64,000 nt of DNA from Paenarthrobacter nicotinovorans. GTDB lineage: Bacteria > Actinomycetota > Actinomycetes > Actinomycetales > Micrococcaceae. The notes under the pieces were generated by a model. It saw nothing but the letters and a program-made list of their open reading frames with translations. It had not been told where the DNA came from and ran no database searches. The stretch is taken from contig NZ_CP089293.1 of assembly GCF_021919345.1 (NCBI RefSeq), forward strand, positions 4,216,001-4,280,000. Direction: 5' to 3'. A program made the position numbers and the translations under genes. Shown in pieces: positions 39,924 to 48,436 of this stretch (positions are counted from its first letter, which is position 1; each line of letters begins with the position of its first letter).

Positions 39924-41273
39924 CCGAGGTGGCAGTTAATGACAGTTCCAGGCAGGCGGTTTCAGCTTGCTAGTGCAACACCATCGATTATTTTGGTCAG
40001 TCTTTCAGTTGGGGTGTCCCATTGGAGTGTTTGACGCGGTCGGATGTTGAGCAGGTGCTGGGTGTGGGCGAGTTCTTCGTCGCTGACCTGGTTGAAGTTC
40101 GTGCCTTTGGGGTGGATATCGCGGACCAGTCCGTTGGTGTTCTCGTTCGTGCCGCGTTGCCAGGGTGAGTGCGGGTCACAGAAGAACAGCTGGCAGCCGG
40201 TCGCTACTGTGAACTTGGCGTGTTGAGCCATTTCCGTGCCTTGGTCCCAGGTGATCGTTTTAAGGATCGCCTGGGGCAGGGTGTGGATCATTTTCTGCAT
40301 GACCTCGATGACCGTCGCGCTGTCCCTGGCTCCCGGCAGCCGGCCCAGCAAAGTGAACCGTGAGGAGCGCTCGACCAAGGTGACGATCCCGGAGTTACCG
40401 GGACCCACGACCAAATCACCTTCCCAATGGCCGGGCACGGCCCGGTCCTGGACTTCGGCGGGCCGGTCGCTCAGCCGGGCCCCTTCAAGCCAGGGCCTTA
40501 CGTTCCTGGCAGGCAGCTTTGATTGGGGCTTACGACCGGTCCGGCCCGAACGTAGGGCCTTCTCCACGGCAAGTTCATGCCGCAAGGCACCCCGGCCCTG
40601 CACGTAAAGGGCTTGGTAAATTGACTCGTGGGACACGTGCATCTCCGGCTGCTCGGGGAACGTCTTCTTCAGGTCCGCAGCGCTCTGTTGAGGTGAGAAA
40701 CGCTGGTTCAAGCGTGCCACGACCTCCTTCCACACCGCCGTTCCCGCAGAGAGCTTCACGGGCCGGTTCCGTCTACGGCGGACCAGTGCCCGGTGTTGGG
40801 CAACCCCGGCGTCGTAATAGCGCCGGGCCCAATGCTCGATACTGTGTCGGCGGATCTCCCGGGACACCGTTGATGGATGCACGCCCAACTCCTTGGCGAT
40901 CTGTCGCATGGAACGCGGCTCCGGCAAGCCCAGACAGGCCTTGATATAAGCCCGGTCCTCCAAAGTCAGCCGCCGGTACCTTCGCTCCTTATCCCGCGAA
41001 AGCCCCTCCGAAGCCATCGGAAGACGCACGCCACCACCAGGGCCGGAGATAAGTTCCATGCCCGCTAGTTTCGCCCAATGCGACACCGCTTGCCGGGACA
41101 CCCCAGCCGCGGCAGCACTTCGTCCCGTGTCCTCACCCGCCAGCAAGTGCTCATACGCACACGCACGAACCGACCACGGCAACTTCTTGACCATGACACC
41201 CCTCCAACTCCAGGGGTGTTGCACTAGCCACCTGAAGACGCCGCATCAACATTGGCATTAAGTGTCACTTCGG
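39924..41273. mobile_element. IS30 family insertion sequence
   Basis: About 1350 bp carrying one transposase gene. The ends are imperfect inverted repeats of roughly 60 bp. Outermost, CCGAGGTGGCAGTTAATG (39924) pairs with the complement of 41256-41273 at 15 of 18 positions. Innermost, GCTAGTGCAACACC (from 39970) is matched exactly by its inverted copy ending near 41227; the middle is weakly conserved. The exact edges are uncertain and no target duplication could be fixed. Confidence 0.82.
39962..41194 (-). CDS. IS30 family transposase
   Basis: A 410-residue DDE transposase. N-terminal helix-turn-helix regions include SAAAAGVSRQAVSHWAKLAG and the IS30-type RQIAKELGVHPSTVSREIRR. The catalytic acids sit in HWEGDLVVG, TWDQGTEM and the NENTNGL stretch, as expected for the IS30 family rve core. 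The reading frame is intact, so the element may still be active. The ATG at 41194 has GGAGGGG four bases upstream; an earlier GTG lies inside the terminal repeat. It is orientated like rplI and lies just beyond the rplI terminator. Confidence 0.94.
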   Translation of the reverse strand: MVKKLPWSVRACAYEHLLAGEDTGRSAAAAGVSRQAVSHWAKLAGMELISGPGGGVRLPMASEGLSRDKERRYRRLTLEDRAYIKACLGLPEPRSMRQIAKELGVHPSTVSREIRRHSIEHWARRYYDAGVAQHRALVRRRRNRPVKLSAGTAVWKEVVARLNQRFSPQQSAADLKKTFPEQPEMHVSHESIYQALYVQGRGALRHELAVEKALRSGRTGRKPQSKLPARNVRPWLEGARLSDRPAEVQDRAVPGHWEGDLVVGPGNSGIVTLVERSSRFTLLGRLPGARDSATVIEVMQKMIHTLPQAILKTITWDQGTEMAQHAKFTVATGCQLFFCDPHSPWQRGTNENTNGLVRDIHPKGTNFNQVSDEELAHTQHLLNIRPRQTLQWDTPTERLTKIIDGVALAS

Positions 41274-41280
41274 TGCACAG

Positions 41281-41314
41281 AAAAACCCCCGCCACCGGAA
41301 TCCGGTAGCGGGGG
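41281..41314 (-). terminator. Terminator of the rpsF-ssb-rpsR-rplI operon
   Basis: Stem CCCCCGCCACCGG / CCGGTAGCGGGGG (12 of 13 paired) with an AAT loop. On the minus strand it is followed by TTTTT, 20 bases after the rplI stop codon. Confidence 0.93.
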
Positions 41315-41333
41315 CCTTCCTTGCAGTCAGAGA

Positions 41334-41786
41334 CTACTTGCTTGCAACGACCTCGAGGTCGATGACAGCGGAAACGTCCTCGTGCAGGCGAACGTTGGCC
41401 TGGTACGAACCGACAGACTTGATGTGGTTCGGCAGTTCAACGTTGCGCTTGTCGATGGCGCCGAGGCCGGCAGCCTCAACAGCAGCAGCGACGTCGGCCG
41501 GCTTGACGGTACCGAAGAGACGACCGGACTCGCCGGCCTTCACCTCGAGCTTGACCTTCTTGGAGGACAGAGCCTGGGCCTGTGCCTGTGCAGCTTCAAC
41601 GGAAGCGTGGGCACGAGCAGCGCGGGCAGCCTTGATGGACTCAACCTGCTTCTCGCCACCCTTCGACCAGGTCAGGGCGAAACCGCGGGGCAGCAGGAAG
41701 TTACGTGCGTAACCGTCCTTGACCTCGACAACGTCGCCAGCAGCACCGAGACCGGTTACTTCGTGGGTCAGAATGAGCTTTGCCAT
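41334..41786 (-). CDS. rplI: 50S ribosomal protein L9
   Basis: A 150-residue component of the large ribosomal subunit. The N-terminal domain opens with [20 protein letters not shown] and contains [16 protein letters not shown], the rRNA-binding signature; a long connecting helix and the C-terminal domain ([19 protein letters not shown]) follow. Full family length. It is the last gene of the operon, 18 bp after rpsR, and ends at a strong terminator beyond which an IS30 element has inserted. Confidence 0.98.
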   Translation of the reverse strand: MAKLILTHEVTGLGAAGDVVEVKDGYARNFLLPRGFALTWSKGGEKQVESIKAARAARAHASVEAAQAQAQALSSKKVKLEVKAGESGRLFGTVKPADVAAAVEAAGLGAIDKRNVELPNHIKSVGSYQANVRLHEDVSAVIDLEVVASK

Positions 41787-41804
41787 GTTAGTTAATCCCT
41801 TCCC

Positions 41805-42044
41805 TTAGCCGCGGCCAGCGCCGGAGTAAGGCAGCAGAGCAACTTCGCGGGCGTTCTTGATTGCCTGGGCGATCTTGCGCTGTTCCTGAACGGTAACGCC
41901 AGTAACGCGACGAGCGCGGATCTTTCCGCGGTCGGAGATGAACTTGCGCAGCAGTGCTACGTCCTTGTAGTCGATGACAGTGATGTCAGCGGCCTTCAAG
42001 GGGTTGGACTTTGGTTTGGGCTTACGGAGTTCAGCCTTAGCCAT
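41805..42044 (-). CDS. rpsR: 30S ribosomal protein S18
   Basis: A 79-residue small-subunit protein that binds 16S rRNA as a heterodimer with S6. Signatures are [19 protein letters not shown] and [20 protein letters not shown]. No zinc-binding cysteines are present, so this is the zinc-independent type. AAAGGAG precedes the ATG. The gene order rpsF-ssb-rpsR-rplI is the standard one. Confidence 0.98.
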   Translation of the reverse strand: MAKAELRKPKPKSNPLKAADITVIDYKDVALLRKFISDRGKIRARRVTGVTVQEQRKIAQAIKNAREVALLPYSGAGRG

Positions 42045-42172
42045 CGTGGAGCTCCTTTTCTATGGAGCCCGTGGATATTGATCCACGGGATGGTGGTGTT
42101 CGACGGCGGTGATCGCCAAGGTGCCTTGCGGCAGTCCCGGCGGGTGTCCGGCGTCGGACTTTTATTTGGTGT

Positions 42173-42745
42173 TTAGAAGGGAGGTTCGGAATCCGGGCCG
42201 TTGCCCCAGCCGCCAGCGTTGCTGACACCGGGCGTAGCCCAGGGGTCATCCTGCTGTTGTGCGGGCTGGTTGCCGCCCCAGCTTCCACCGGAGTTGCCGC
42301 CGCCCTGGTTTCCACCAGGAGCGCCACCTCCAAAGCCACCGGAGTTACCGCCGCCGAAGCCACCCTGTCCACCGCCGGAGCGCTGGGTACGGTTGACCTT
42401 GGCATTTGCGTAACGCAGGCTGGGGCCGATTTCGTCGACCTCAAGCTCGATAACGGTGCGCTTTTCGCCTTCTTTTGTTTCGTAGGAACGGCTCTTCAAG
42501 CGGCCGGAAACGATCACGCGCATGCCCTTGGTGAGGGACTCGGCTACGTTCTCGGCTGCTTCGCGCCATACCGATGCACGGAGGAACAGGGTTTCCCCGT
42601 CCTTCCATTCATTGGACTGGCGGTCAAAGGTCCGGGGAGTAGAAGCGATGGTGAAGTTCGCTACTGCTGAGCCAGACGGGGTGAACCGCAGCTCCGGGTC
42701 ATTGGTGAGATTACCAATGACCGTAATAGTGGTTTCGCCTGCCAT
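42173..42745 (-). CDS. ssb: Single-stranded DNA-binding protein
   Basis: A 190-residue SSB. The OB-fold (residues 1-115) begins [20 protein letters not shown] and includes [19 protein letters not shown] and [18 protein letters not shown] Gly/Gln/Asn-rich flexible linker of about 60 residues follows, and the acidic tip ends DSEPPF, the docking site for repair and replication partners. AAGGAGG precedes the ATG. It lies between rpsF and rpsR, co-transcribed with ribosomal genes as usual. Confidence 0.98.
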   Translation of the reverse strand: MAGETTITVIGNLTNDPELRFTPSGSAVANFTIASTPRTFDRQSNEWKDGETLFLRASVWREAAENVAESLTKGMRVIVSGRLKSRSYETKEGEKRTVIELEVDEIGPSLRYANAKVNRTQRSGGGQGGFGGGNSGGFGGGAPGGNQGGGNSGGSWGGNQPAQQQDDPWATPGVSNAGGWGNGPDSEPPF

Positions 42746-42795
42746 CTACTGCCTCCTTGTTCGTTCCTGCGGTGTAAAGATTTTGAAGGGGCTGA

Positions 42796-43101
42796 TTACT
42801 CAGCAACGACCTTCTGGTCTTCGGGGCGGATGATCTTGGTGCGCATGATCGTCTCGTTGAGAGACAGCTGGCGATCAAGTTCCTTGGCGGTAGCCGGTGC
42901 AGCGGTGAAGTTCACCACGGCGTAGATACCTTCGGACTTCTTCTTGATGTCGTATGCCAGACGGCGACGGCCCCAGATGTCAACCTTTTCGATGGTTCCA
43001 CCATCGGTGGTGATGACATTAAGGAACTTCTGAAGCGACGACTCTACGGTACGCTCTTCGACCTCGGGGTCGATGATTACCATCAATTCGTAAGGACGCA
43101 T
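42796..43101 (-). CDS. rpsF: 30S ribosomal protein S6
   Basis: A 101-residue small-subunit protein, partner of S18. It opens [20 protein letters not shown] and contains [20 protein letters not shown] and [14 protein letters not shown]. The ATG at 43101 is preceded by a near-perfect AAAGGAGGTG; four earlier in-frame codons have no such site. First gene of the operon, with a structured leader that may mediate S6:S18 feedback. Confidence 0.98.
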   Translation of the reverse strand: MRPYELMVIIDPEVEERTVESSLQKFLNVITTDGGTIEKVDIWGRRRLAYDIKKKSEGIYAVVNFTAAPATAKELDRQLSLNETIMRTKIIRPEDQKVVAE

Positions 43102-43200
43102 ATGTGAACCCACCTCCTTTGGGCTAAGCGGTTACGGTATTTCCGTAACAGGAGGTTCATTTGCGATGCTGTGCACCGCTCCCCCGCCGAAGATTCGGAA
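43102..43200 (-). promoter_or_regulatory. Structured leader of the rpsF operon
   Basis: A perfect 7-bp hairpin (GTTACGG / CCGTAAC, 43131-43149, loop of five) lies just before the ribosome-binding site. Its 3' side on the transcript contains CCG, the element known to be bound by S6:S18 in other bacteria. The feedback role is inferred. Confidence 0.45.
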
Positions 43201-43340
43201 GGAGGGCGTAACACAGACTTCAATATCTTAGTGCATCTCCTGCACTCAAAGCTATTCGGGCGGATCCCGGCCCGGAACGGGGCACTTGGCGTATGTGGAT
43301 AAATCCGCCTGGGTCGGCGTCATGCCGCATGGCCCAACGA

Positions 43341-43377
43341 CAAAACCCCTGGAAGATCGTGGATCTTCCAGGGGTTT
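43341..43377 (-). terminator. Terminator of tRNA-Leu
   Basis: A 16-bp perfect inverted repeat (AAACCCCTGGAAGATC and its complement, GTG loop) followed by TTTTG on the minus strand, 6 bases after the tRNA. Confidence 0.92.
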
Positions 43378-43382
43378 CTCTG

Positions 43383-43465
43383 TGCGCGGAGGGGGACTTG
43401 AACCCCCACCCCCTTTCGAGGACTAGCACCTCAAGCTAGCGCGTCTGCCATTCCGCCACCCGCGC
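43383..43465 (-). tRNA. tRNA-Leu (anticodon GAG)
   Basis: An 83-nt class II tRNA. The acceptor stem GCGCGGG pairs with TCCGCGC, the discriminator is A and CCA is not encoded. The anticodon arm CTAGC-TTGAGGT-GCTAG places GAG at 43430-43432. A long variable arm and the GGTTCAAGTCC T-arm are present. It reads CUC/CUU leucine codons. Confidence 0.95.
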
Positions 43466-43572
43466 AAGGTGATCAGGAGAAAGCAACTTTCGTTTTTCTC
43501 CTTGACAGCGACAAAGACAGTAACACGAACATGTCCGATTCGTGGATTCCTGGCACCTTGAGGACGTCCCGT

Positions 43573-43578
43573 TAGAGT
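43573..43578 (+). promoter_or_regulatory. Leaderless -10 element of the 51-residue gene
   Basis: TAGAGT, six bases before the ATG at 43585. Confidence 0.55.
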
Positions 43579-43584
43579 GGCGCC

Positions 43585-43740
43585 ATGGATGCCACACCGT
43601 TGAACAACCTGGTCCTGACCGTTGTTTTTGCCGCGATAGCCCTCTACGCCCTGTACTTCGTGGTCCGCGCTGGAGTGAGGGACGGCATCCTCCAGGCGAA
43701 GAAGATCTCCCAGGACTCCACCTCACGGGAACAACCGTGA
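43585..43740 (+). CDS. Small single-helix membrane protein (51 residues)
   Basis: A short gene below usual length cut-offs. The product has one membrane helix (LVLTVVFAAIALYALYFVV) and a basic-polar tail that includes GVRDGILQAKKISQD. Support comes from three independent signs: a leaderless -10 element at the right distance, a plausible membrane protein, and a GTGA overlap joining its stop codon to the start of the DUF1345 gene. It may be a small partner of that membrane protein. No family recognised. Confidence 0.7.
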   Translation: MDATPLNNLVLTVVFAAIALYALYFVVRAGVRDGILQAKKISQDSTSREQP

Positions 43741-44414
43741 CCAGCGGCGGGCAAGCGAAAAGCGTCAGGGTCCGACGCAGCAGATTGCGCTTCGTCGCCA
43801 TGATGGTTGCCGGCGCGTCGACGTTCCTCGCAACGGGGCTGGCAGGGAGCTGGGTGGACGCGCCCGCCGTGGGCTGGGCGACGGCAGCACTGGTCTATGT
43901 AGCGTGGGTCTGGCTGGTGATCGCGCGGATGGACCCCGACCAAACGGAGCAGCATGCCACGTCCGAGGACCCTTCCCGCGGAGTCACCGATCTCCTGATT
44001 CTCATCGCGAACCTTGCCAGTATTGCCGCGGCCGTGGCGGTGATCGTCAACTCCCACACGGAAGGCACCGGATCACGCCTGTCTTCGGGGGCTCTGGCAC
44101 TTGCCTGCGTCGCGCTGTCCTGGATGCTGGTGCAGACCCTCTTCACGCTTCGCTACGCGGAGCTCTATTACAGCCCTGCAGAAGATGCCGGAGGTGAGGT
44201 GGGCGGAATCAGCTTCAACCAGGAACGGCCACCCCAGTACACGGACTTTGCTTACCTGGCCACGAGCCTGGGCATGACCTACCAGGTGTCCGACACCAAC
44301 CTCGGCAACCACCGGATCCGGGCGGAAGCCTTGAAACACAGCCTGCTCTCCTACCTGTTTGGCACGGTGATCCTTGCCGTCACCATCAACCTGGTGATCG
44401 GCCTGGCCCAGTAG
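43737..44414 (+). CDS. DUF1345 family membrane protein
   Basis: A 225-residue membrane protein with five to six helices. The family signature is in the second half: LSWMLVQTLFTLRYAELYYS, then DFAYLATSLGMTYQVSDTNL with the C-terminal FGTVILAVTINLVIGLAQ. The function is unknown. The start is taken as GTG at 43737, which overlaps the preceding stop codon as GTGA; the frame is open further upstream but there it runs through the 51-residue gene in another frame. Confidence 0.85.
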   Translation: MTSGGQAKSVRVRRSRLRFVAMMVAGASTFLATGLAGSWVDAPAVGWATAALVYVAWVWLVIARMDPDQTEQHATSEDPSRGVTDLLILIANLASIAAAVAVIVNSHTEGTGSRLSSGALALACVALSWMLVQTLFTLRYAELYYSPAEDAGGEVGGISFNQERPPQYTDFAYLATSLGMTYQVSDTNLGNHRIRAEALKHSLLSYLFGTVILAVTINLVIGLAQ

Positions 44415-44468
44415 CCCACGCAGCCGCGTAGCCCAAGCAGCCGCTCATCATGCCGGGCCAAAACGAAA

Positions 44469-44507
44469 CGGGGCAGCCGCCGTCGAACACCGACGGCAAC
44501 TGCCCCG
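44469..44507. terminator. Bidirectional terminator between DUF1345 and permease genes
   Basis: Stem CGGGGCAG / CTGCCCCG with an inner GCCGTCG / CGACGGC stem. On the minus strand GTTTCGTTTT follows, so it mainly serves the permease gene. Confidence 0.75.
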
Positions 44508-44521
44508 CATCAGAAAGAAAC

Positions 44522-45934
44522 TTACGACGCCGGGCCGGAACCGACCGCGGAAGGTTCGGCTGAAGCGGCATCCTGGTGCGGGCTGCCACCGTTCCTGCGG
44601 TAGCGGAACACTCCGATGCCCACCACCACAGCGGCGAGGCCCAGCGACAGGAACAGCGACTCGCGGGTGGACTCGAGGATGACCATGCCGATGATGAGCG
44701 CCACGATGCTGCCGATGGCGATCCAGGTGAGGTACGGGAAGAACCACATTTTGAGCTCGAGCTGCTGCGCTGCAGCACCCATGCGCCTGCGCAGGATGAG
44801 CTGGGAAGTCGCAATGACCAGCCACACGAACAGGGCGATCGCGCCCGAGGTGTTCACCAGGAACAGGAACACCGTGTCCGGCGCGATGTAGTTCAAGCCA
44901 ACCGTGATGAAACCAACCACCGTGGAAGCAAGGACGGCTGCTGCGGGGACACCGCGCTTGGAAATCTTCATCCACGACTTGGGAGCATCGCCGCGCCGGG
45001 AGAGCGAGAAGAGCATGCGGCTGGCGGTGTAGAGCCCTGAATTCAGGCAGGACAGCACCGAGGTGAGGACCACGATGTCCATGATGGTGCCGGCGCCCGG
45101 GATGCCGTAGAGCTCGATGACGGCGACGTAGGGGCTCTTGGCGACGGACGCGTCGTTCCACGGCAGGAGCGTGACAACAATGGCGATGGAGCCGATGTAG
45201 AAGATCAGGATGCGCCACACTGTGGACTTCACGGCCTTCTTGACGGCGTCTACGGGGTTCTCGGATTCACCCGCAGCGATGGTCGCGATTTCGGCACCGA
45301 AGAAGGAGAAGACCACGACGAGGATGCCCGCCAGCACTGCGCCGGGACCGTTGGGCATGAAGCCGCCCTGGTCCAGCAGGTTGGCGACACCCGGGGCGGA
45401 TACACCGGGCATGAGACCGAGAATTGCTGCGATGCCTGCAAGGAGGAAGATCACGATCGCCGCAACCTTGATCGAAGCGAACCAGAATTCGAACTCGCCG
45501 TAGGACTTGACTGATCCGAGGTTGGTCAGCGTCAGGAGAACCATGAGAACCAACGCCCAGATCCACTGATCGACGCCGGGAACCCAGCGGTGCATGATGG
45601 CGGCACCCGCCGTTGCCTCGATGCCGAGGACGATGATCCAAAACCAGGCATAAAGCCAGCCAATACTGAACCCTGCCCAGCGGCCAAGGGCCTTGTCTGC
45701 GTATGTGGAAAACGAACCCGTCTCCGGGTTGGCGGCCGCCATCTCACCAAGCATGCGCATGACGAGGATGACAACCAGGCCGGCGGCCAGATAGGCCACC
45801 AGGATGCCGGGTCCGGCCTGCTGGATAGCAGCACCGGAGCCAACAAACAGACCTGCTCCGATGACGCCCGCAATGGCGATCATGGAGAGGTGGCGGGGTT
45901 TCAGTGACTTTGAAAGCTGTTGGTCAGCGTGCAT
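44522..45934 (-). CDS. Amino acid permease (APC superfamily, GabP/AnsP-like)
   Basis: A 470-residue, 12-helix proton-coupled amino acid importer. The N-terminal substrate-binding loop is HLSMIAIAGVIGAGLFVGSG, and the helix 1-3 pattern with MLGEMAAANPETGSFSTYAD places it in the amino acid transporter (AAT) group close to GABA and asparagine permeases. FSFFGAEIATIAAGESENP is also typical. A start at 45934 is chosen, with AAAGGA about 12 bases upstream; an ATG 12 codons earlier (45970) is possible. Substrate not determinable. It is transcribed alone and ends at a strong terminator. Confidence 0.9.
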   Translation of the reverse strand: MHADQQLSKSLKPRHLSMIAIAGVIGAGLFVGSGAAIQQAGPGILVAYLAAGLVVILVMRMLGEMAAANPETGSFSTYADKALGRWAGFSIGWLYAWFWIIVLGIEATAGAAIMHRWVPGVDQWIWALVLMVLLTLTNLGSVKSYGEFEFWFASIKVAAIVIFLLAGIAAILGLMPGVSAPGVANLLDQGGFMPNGPGAVLAGILVVVFSFFGAEIATIAAGESENPVDAVKKAVKSTVWRILIFYIGSIAIVVTLLPWNDASVAKSPYVAVIELYGIPGAGTIMDIVVLTSVLSCLNSGLYTASRMLFSLSRRGDAPKSWMKISKRGVPAAAVLASTVVGFITVGLNYIAPDTVFLFLVNTSGAIALFVWLVIATSQLILRRRMGAAAQQLELKMWFFPYLTWIAIGSIVALIIGMVILESTRESLFLSLGLAAVVVGIGVFRYRRNGGSPHQDAASAEPSAVGSGPAS

Positions 45935-46026
45935 GGATCGGCGCCGTCCTTTGGGTTTGAGTTGGGCCATGAGTGGTGTGCCACGGGCCACACGACTTTC
46001 CCACACTAGCCAGCACCAGAGGGCGG

Positions 46027-46039
46027 ATTGCTGTGCAAT
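46027..46039. promoter_or_regulatory. Small palindrome upstream of the permease gene
   Basis: ATTGC-TGT-GCAAT, a perfect 5-3-5 inverted repeat about 95 bp before the permease start. This AT-rich 223-bp gap (45935-46157) shows no gene; the repeat may be an operator. Confidence 0.35.
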
Positions 46040-46157
46040 TGGACATTTTGACACCTCCAAAAAAGGGAGACTGCACAAAATGTATTGTCACAGTCAACAC
46101 AAGTTTCCTTATGAAAACATTCGAAATATGCGCGAAACGAGTGTTTGAGGCTTTCGT

Positions 46158-47465
46158 CTAGACCGACGTCCGGAAGAACAGTTCCGTCACCGCCGCAAGA
46201 TGATGCGGATCCTGCACACCGCACAGCTCACGCGCCGAGTGCATCGACAGCAGCGGGATGCCGACGTCCACGGTGCGGATCCCCAGGCGCGTGGCAGTCA
46301 ACGGGCCGATGGTCGATCCGCAGGGAAGATCGTTGTTGGAGACGTACTCCTGGTAGGGCACGTTCGCCTCGGCGCACATCCTGGCCCACAGCGCAGCTCC
46401 CGCGGCATCGGTGGCGTAGCGCTGGTTGGCATTGATCTTCAGGAGGGGACCACCGTTGAGAACCGGCTTGTTCGCCGGGTCATGCTTCTCGGCGTAGTTC
46501 GGATGGACAGCGTGGCCGGCGTCCGCGGAAACACAGAACGACGCCGCTACGGCCTGCCGCCGCTGGGTCACCGAGGCTCCCAATCCGTCAGAGATGCGCA
46601 CCAGCATGTCCTCAAGGATGGGACCGCAAGCGCCCGAGCGCGAATTGGAGCCGATCTCCTCGTGATCGAACGCTGCAAGAACAGCGATCGGGCCGTCCTC
46701 CGGGGACGAGGAAGCATGGGCAATCAAGGCCACCAACCCCGCGTGAGTGGAGGAAAGGTTGTCCATGCGCCCGGAGGCGAAGAACTCGCCCTTCGCCCCG
46801 AAAACCGCAGGAGCCTGCGTGTCCGCCACCACGACGTCGTATCCGCCGATTTCGGAGGCATCCACCGAGGCGCCCTCGACGCCGGCGGCCAGCAGTCCCA
46901 GAAGGTCCTCGCCCACGGGATCGCCCTGGCCAAAGATCGGGTTCATGTGCTGCTGCTTTGACAGGTGCAGACCGTTGTCATTGACGCCCCGGTCAAGGTG
47001 GATGGCCAACTGGGGAAAACGCAGCAGCGGCCCTGTTGAGGTGAGGTGCTCGGTGCCGTCGCGCATGACCAGCCGGCCGGCGAGCTGCAGTTCGCGGTCC
47101 AGCCACGAGTTGAGGAGCGGGCCACCGTAGACCTCGACTCCCGCCTGGAGCCAGCCGAACTTGCCGGTGGTGGGTTTGGGCTTCAATTTGAAGGACGGTG
47201 AATCTGTGTGGGCACCCAGGATGTTGAAGCCGGTGGTGGGTCCGGCATTGGTGGGGGTAACCCAGGCGATCAACGCGCCGTCACGAATGACATAGAACTT
47301 TCCCGCTCCACCGTCCCACGGCTGCCGCTCGTCCAATCCAGTGAAACCGGCCTCGTCAAGGCGGCGCGCGGCCTCGTGCACTGCGTGGAAACTCGACGGC
47401 GACGCCGAGACGTACGCGCCGAGATCCTGGATATGGTCAACTGCTGCGGAAGCGTTTGAAGGCAT
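46158..47465 (-). CDS. apeB: M18 family aminopeptidase
   Basis: A 435-residue cytoplasmic zinc aminopeptidase that removes N-terminal residues, often acidic ones, from peptides. Metal and active-site motifs are visible in order: ILGAHTDSPSFKLKP, SGRMDNLSSTHAG, LAAFDHEEIGSNSRSGA, SADAGHAVHPNYAEKH and the C-terminal PLLSMHSARELCG. Length fits the dodecameric M18 family. It probably feeds amino acids from peptides alongside the neighbouring permeases. Transcribed from a leaderless promoter. Confidence 0.94.
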   Translation of the reverse strand: MPSNASAAVDHIQDLGAYVSASPSSFHAVHEAARRLDEAGFTGLDERQPWDGGAGKFYVIRDGALIAWVTPTNAGPTTGFNILGAHTDSPSFKLKPKPTTGKFGWLQAGVEVYGGPLLNSWLDRELQLAGRLVMRDGTEHLTSTGPLLRFPQLAIHLDRGVNDNGLHLSKQQHMNPIFGQGDPVGEDLLGLLAAGVEGASVDASEIGGYDVVVADTQAPAVFGAKGEFFASGRMDNLSSTHAGLVALIAHASSSPEDGPIAVLAAFDHEEIGSNSRSGACGPILEDMLVRISDGLGASVTQRRQAVAASFCVSADAGHAVHPNYAEKHDPANKPVLNGGPLLKINANQRYATDAAGAALWARMCAEANVPYQEYVSNNDLPCGSTIGPLTATRLGIRTVDVGIPLLSMHSARELCGVQDPHHLAAVTELFFRTSV

Positions 47466-47472
47466 GCTCCCG

Positions 47473-47478
47473 AGTCTA
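47473..47478 (-). promoter_or_regulatory. Leaderless -10 element of the M18 aminopeptidase gene
   Basis: TAGACT on the minus strand, seven bases before the ATG at 47465. Confidence 0.5.
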
Positions 47479-47539
47479 GCCGCATGGATTCAACCGCCTG
47501 TCCGGACCGCCTTGCACCCTGCCCCGGACAGCTACGGGG

Positions 47540-48436
47540 TCAGATGGTGACGTTCAGGGCGGCCGCATAGCCGCCGGCAACCGAGCCGGAAATAGTCGCC
47601 AACTGGTATATGCCCCCATCGTCACCAAAGACGTTGTCAGAGGACAGGGTGGTTTTCGGGAAGCTTCGGGCACTGTTTTCGTAACCGGTGGTTGCATACA
47701 CGGTCTTGCAGGCGCTCTCAGTCAAGGCTATCTGCGACACCGCCAGCACCTGGCCCGCGTTGGTGGCGTTGCTCATCGACTCAAATACCTCAAAGTGAAT
47801 ATGAGGCCAGCGGCCCATGTAGGCGCCGGGAAAGATCGTGCTGAAAGTGAGTTGGCCATTTTCATCCGATTCCTGGACGCCGCGCAGGTAGTTCTCGTCT
47901 TCCAGGCCGGAATCGTAGAGCGAATACTTGCCGTTTTGGTCGCAATGCCAAACATACACAGCCGCGCCCGCCAGGGGAGAACACCCGTTGGCGTTATCCA
48001 ACAGCGTCAAGGTGACAGTGAGCGGCACTCCTGCGGCCTTCGTATTGGACGCTCCGAAACTGGATCTGATGTCGCGTCGCACAACTCCCGAAGCCTCCAG
48101 GACGTTGGGTCCGTTTGAGCCGTCGCCCGGGTAGGGCCCCAGCGTTTCCTCCGGGATTTCCGCTCCGCATTCGGCCAAGGCACGGGTCACCGTACTGGTG
48201 GCCTCCGCCGACGGTGAGGTGGCCGCCGTCGTGCCTTGCAATGGGGTGACGGTACCGGCGGAGGTTCCCGACGGCGTCGCACCGCCGCCTTGCGTCCCCG
48301 GCGTGCAGGCGGCGAGGGCGGCAACGGTTCCCGTCCCGAGAAGAACGCCCAAGGTCCGCCGCCGGCTCAGGAGCGTGGAGAGGTCGAACTCCAGTCCCTT
48401 GTCGTGGTTCGGGTGCGGCTGTTGAGGAGATGTCAT
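47540..48436 (-). CDS. Secreted intradiol ring-cleavage dioxygenase-like lipoprotein
   Basis: A 298-residue exported protein. The N-terminus has a twin-arginine motif (LLSRRRTLGVLLGTG) and a lipobox (LAAC), then a 40-residue Ser/Thr/Ala linker, so it is exported folded and lipid-anchored. The catalytic domain shows the intradiol dioxygenase pattern: EETLGPYPGDG, VYVWHCDQNGKYSLY and the Fe(III)-ligand stretch FPGAYMGRWPHIHFEVF with Tyr and two His. Substrates would be catechols outside the cell, such as lignin fragments. GGAGG lies only one base before the ATG at 48436, so the true start may be elsewhere. Confidence 0.84.
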   Translation of the reverse strand: MTSPQQPHPNHDKGLEFDLSTLLSRRRTLGVLLGTGTVAALAACTPGTQGGGATPSGTSAGTVTPLQGTTAATSPSAEATSTVTRALAECGAEIPEETLGPYPGDGSNGPNVLEASGVVRRDIRSSFGASNTKAAGVPLTVTLTLLDNANGCSPLAGAAVYVWHCDQNGKYSLYDSGLEDENYLRGVQESDENGQLTFSTIFPGAYMGRWPHIHFEVFESMSNATNAGQVLAVSQIALTESACKTVYATTGYENSARSFPKTTLSSDNVFGDDGGIYQLATISGSVAGGYAAALNVTI

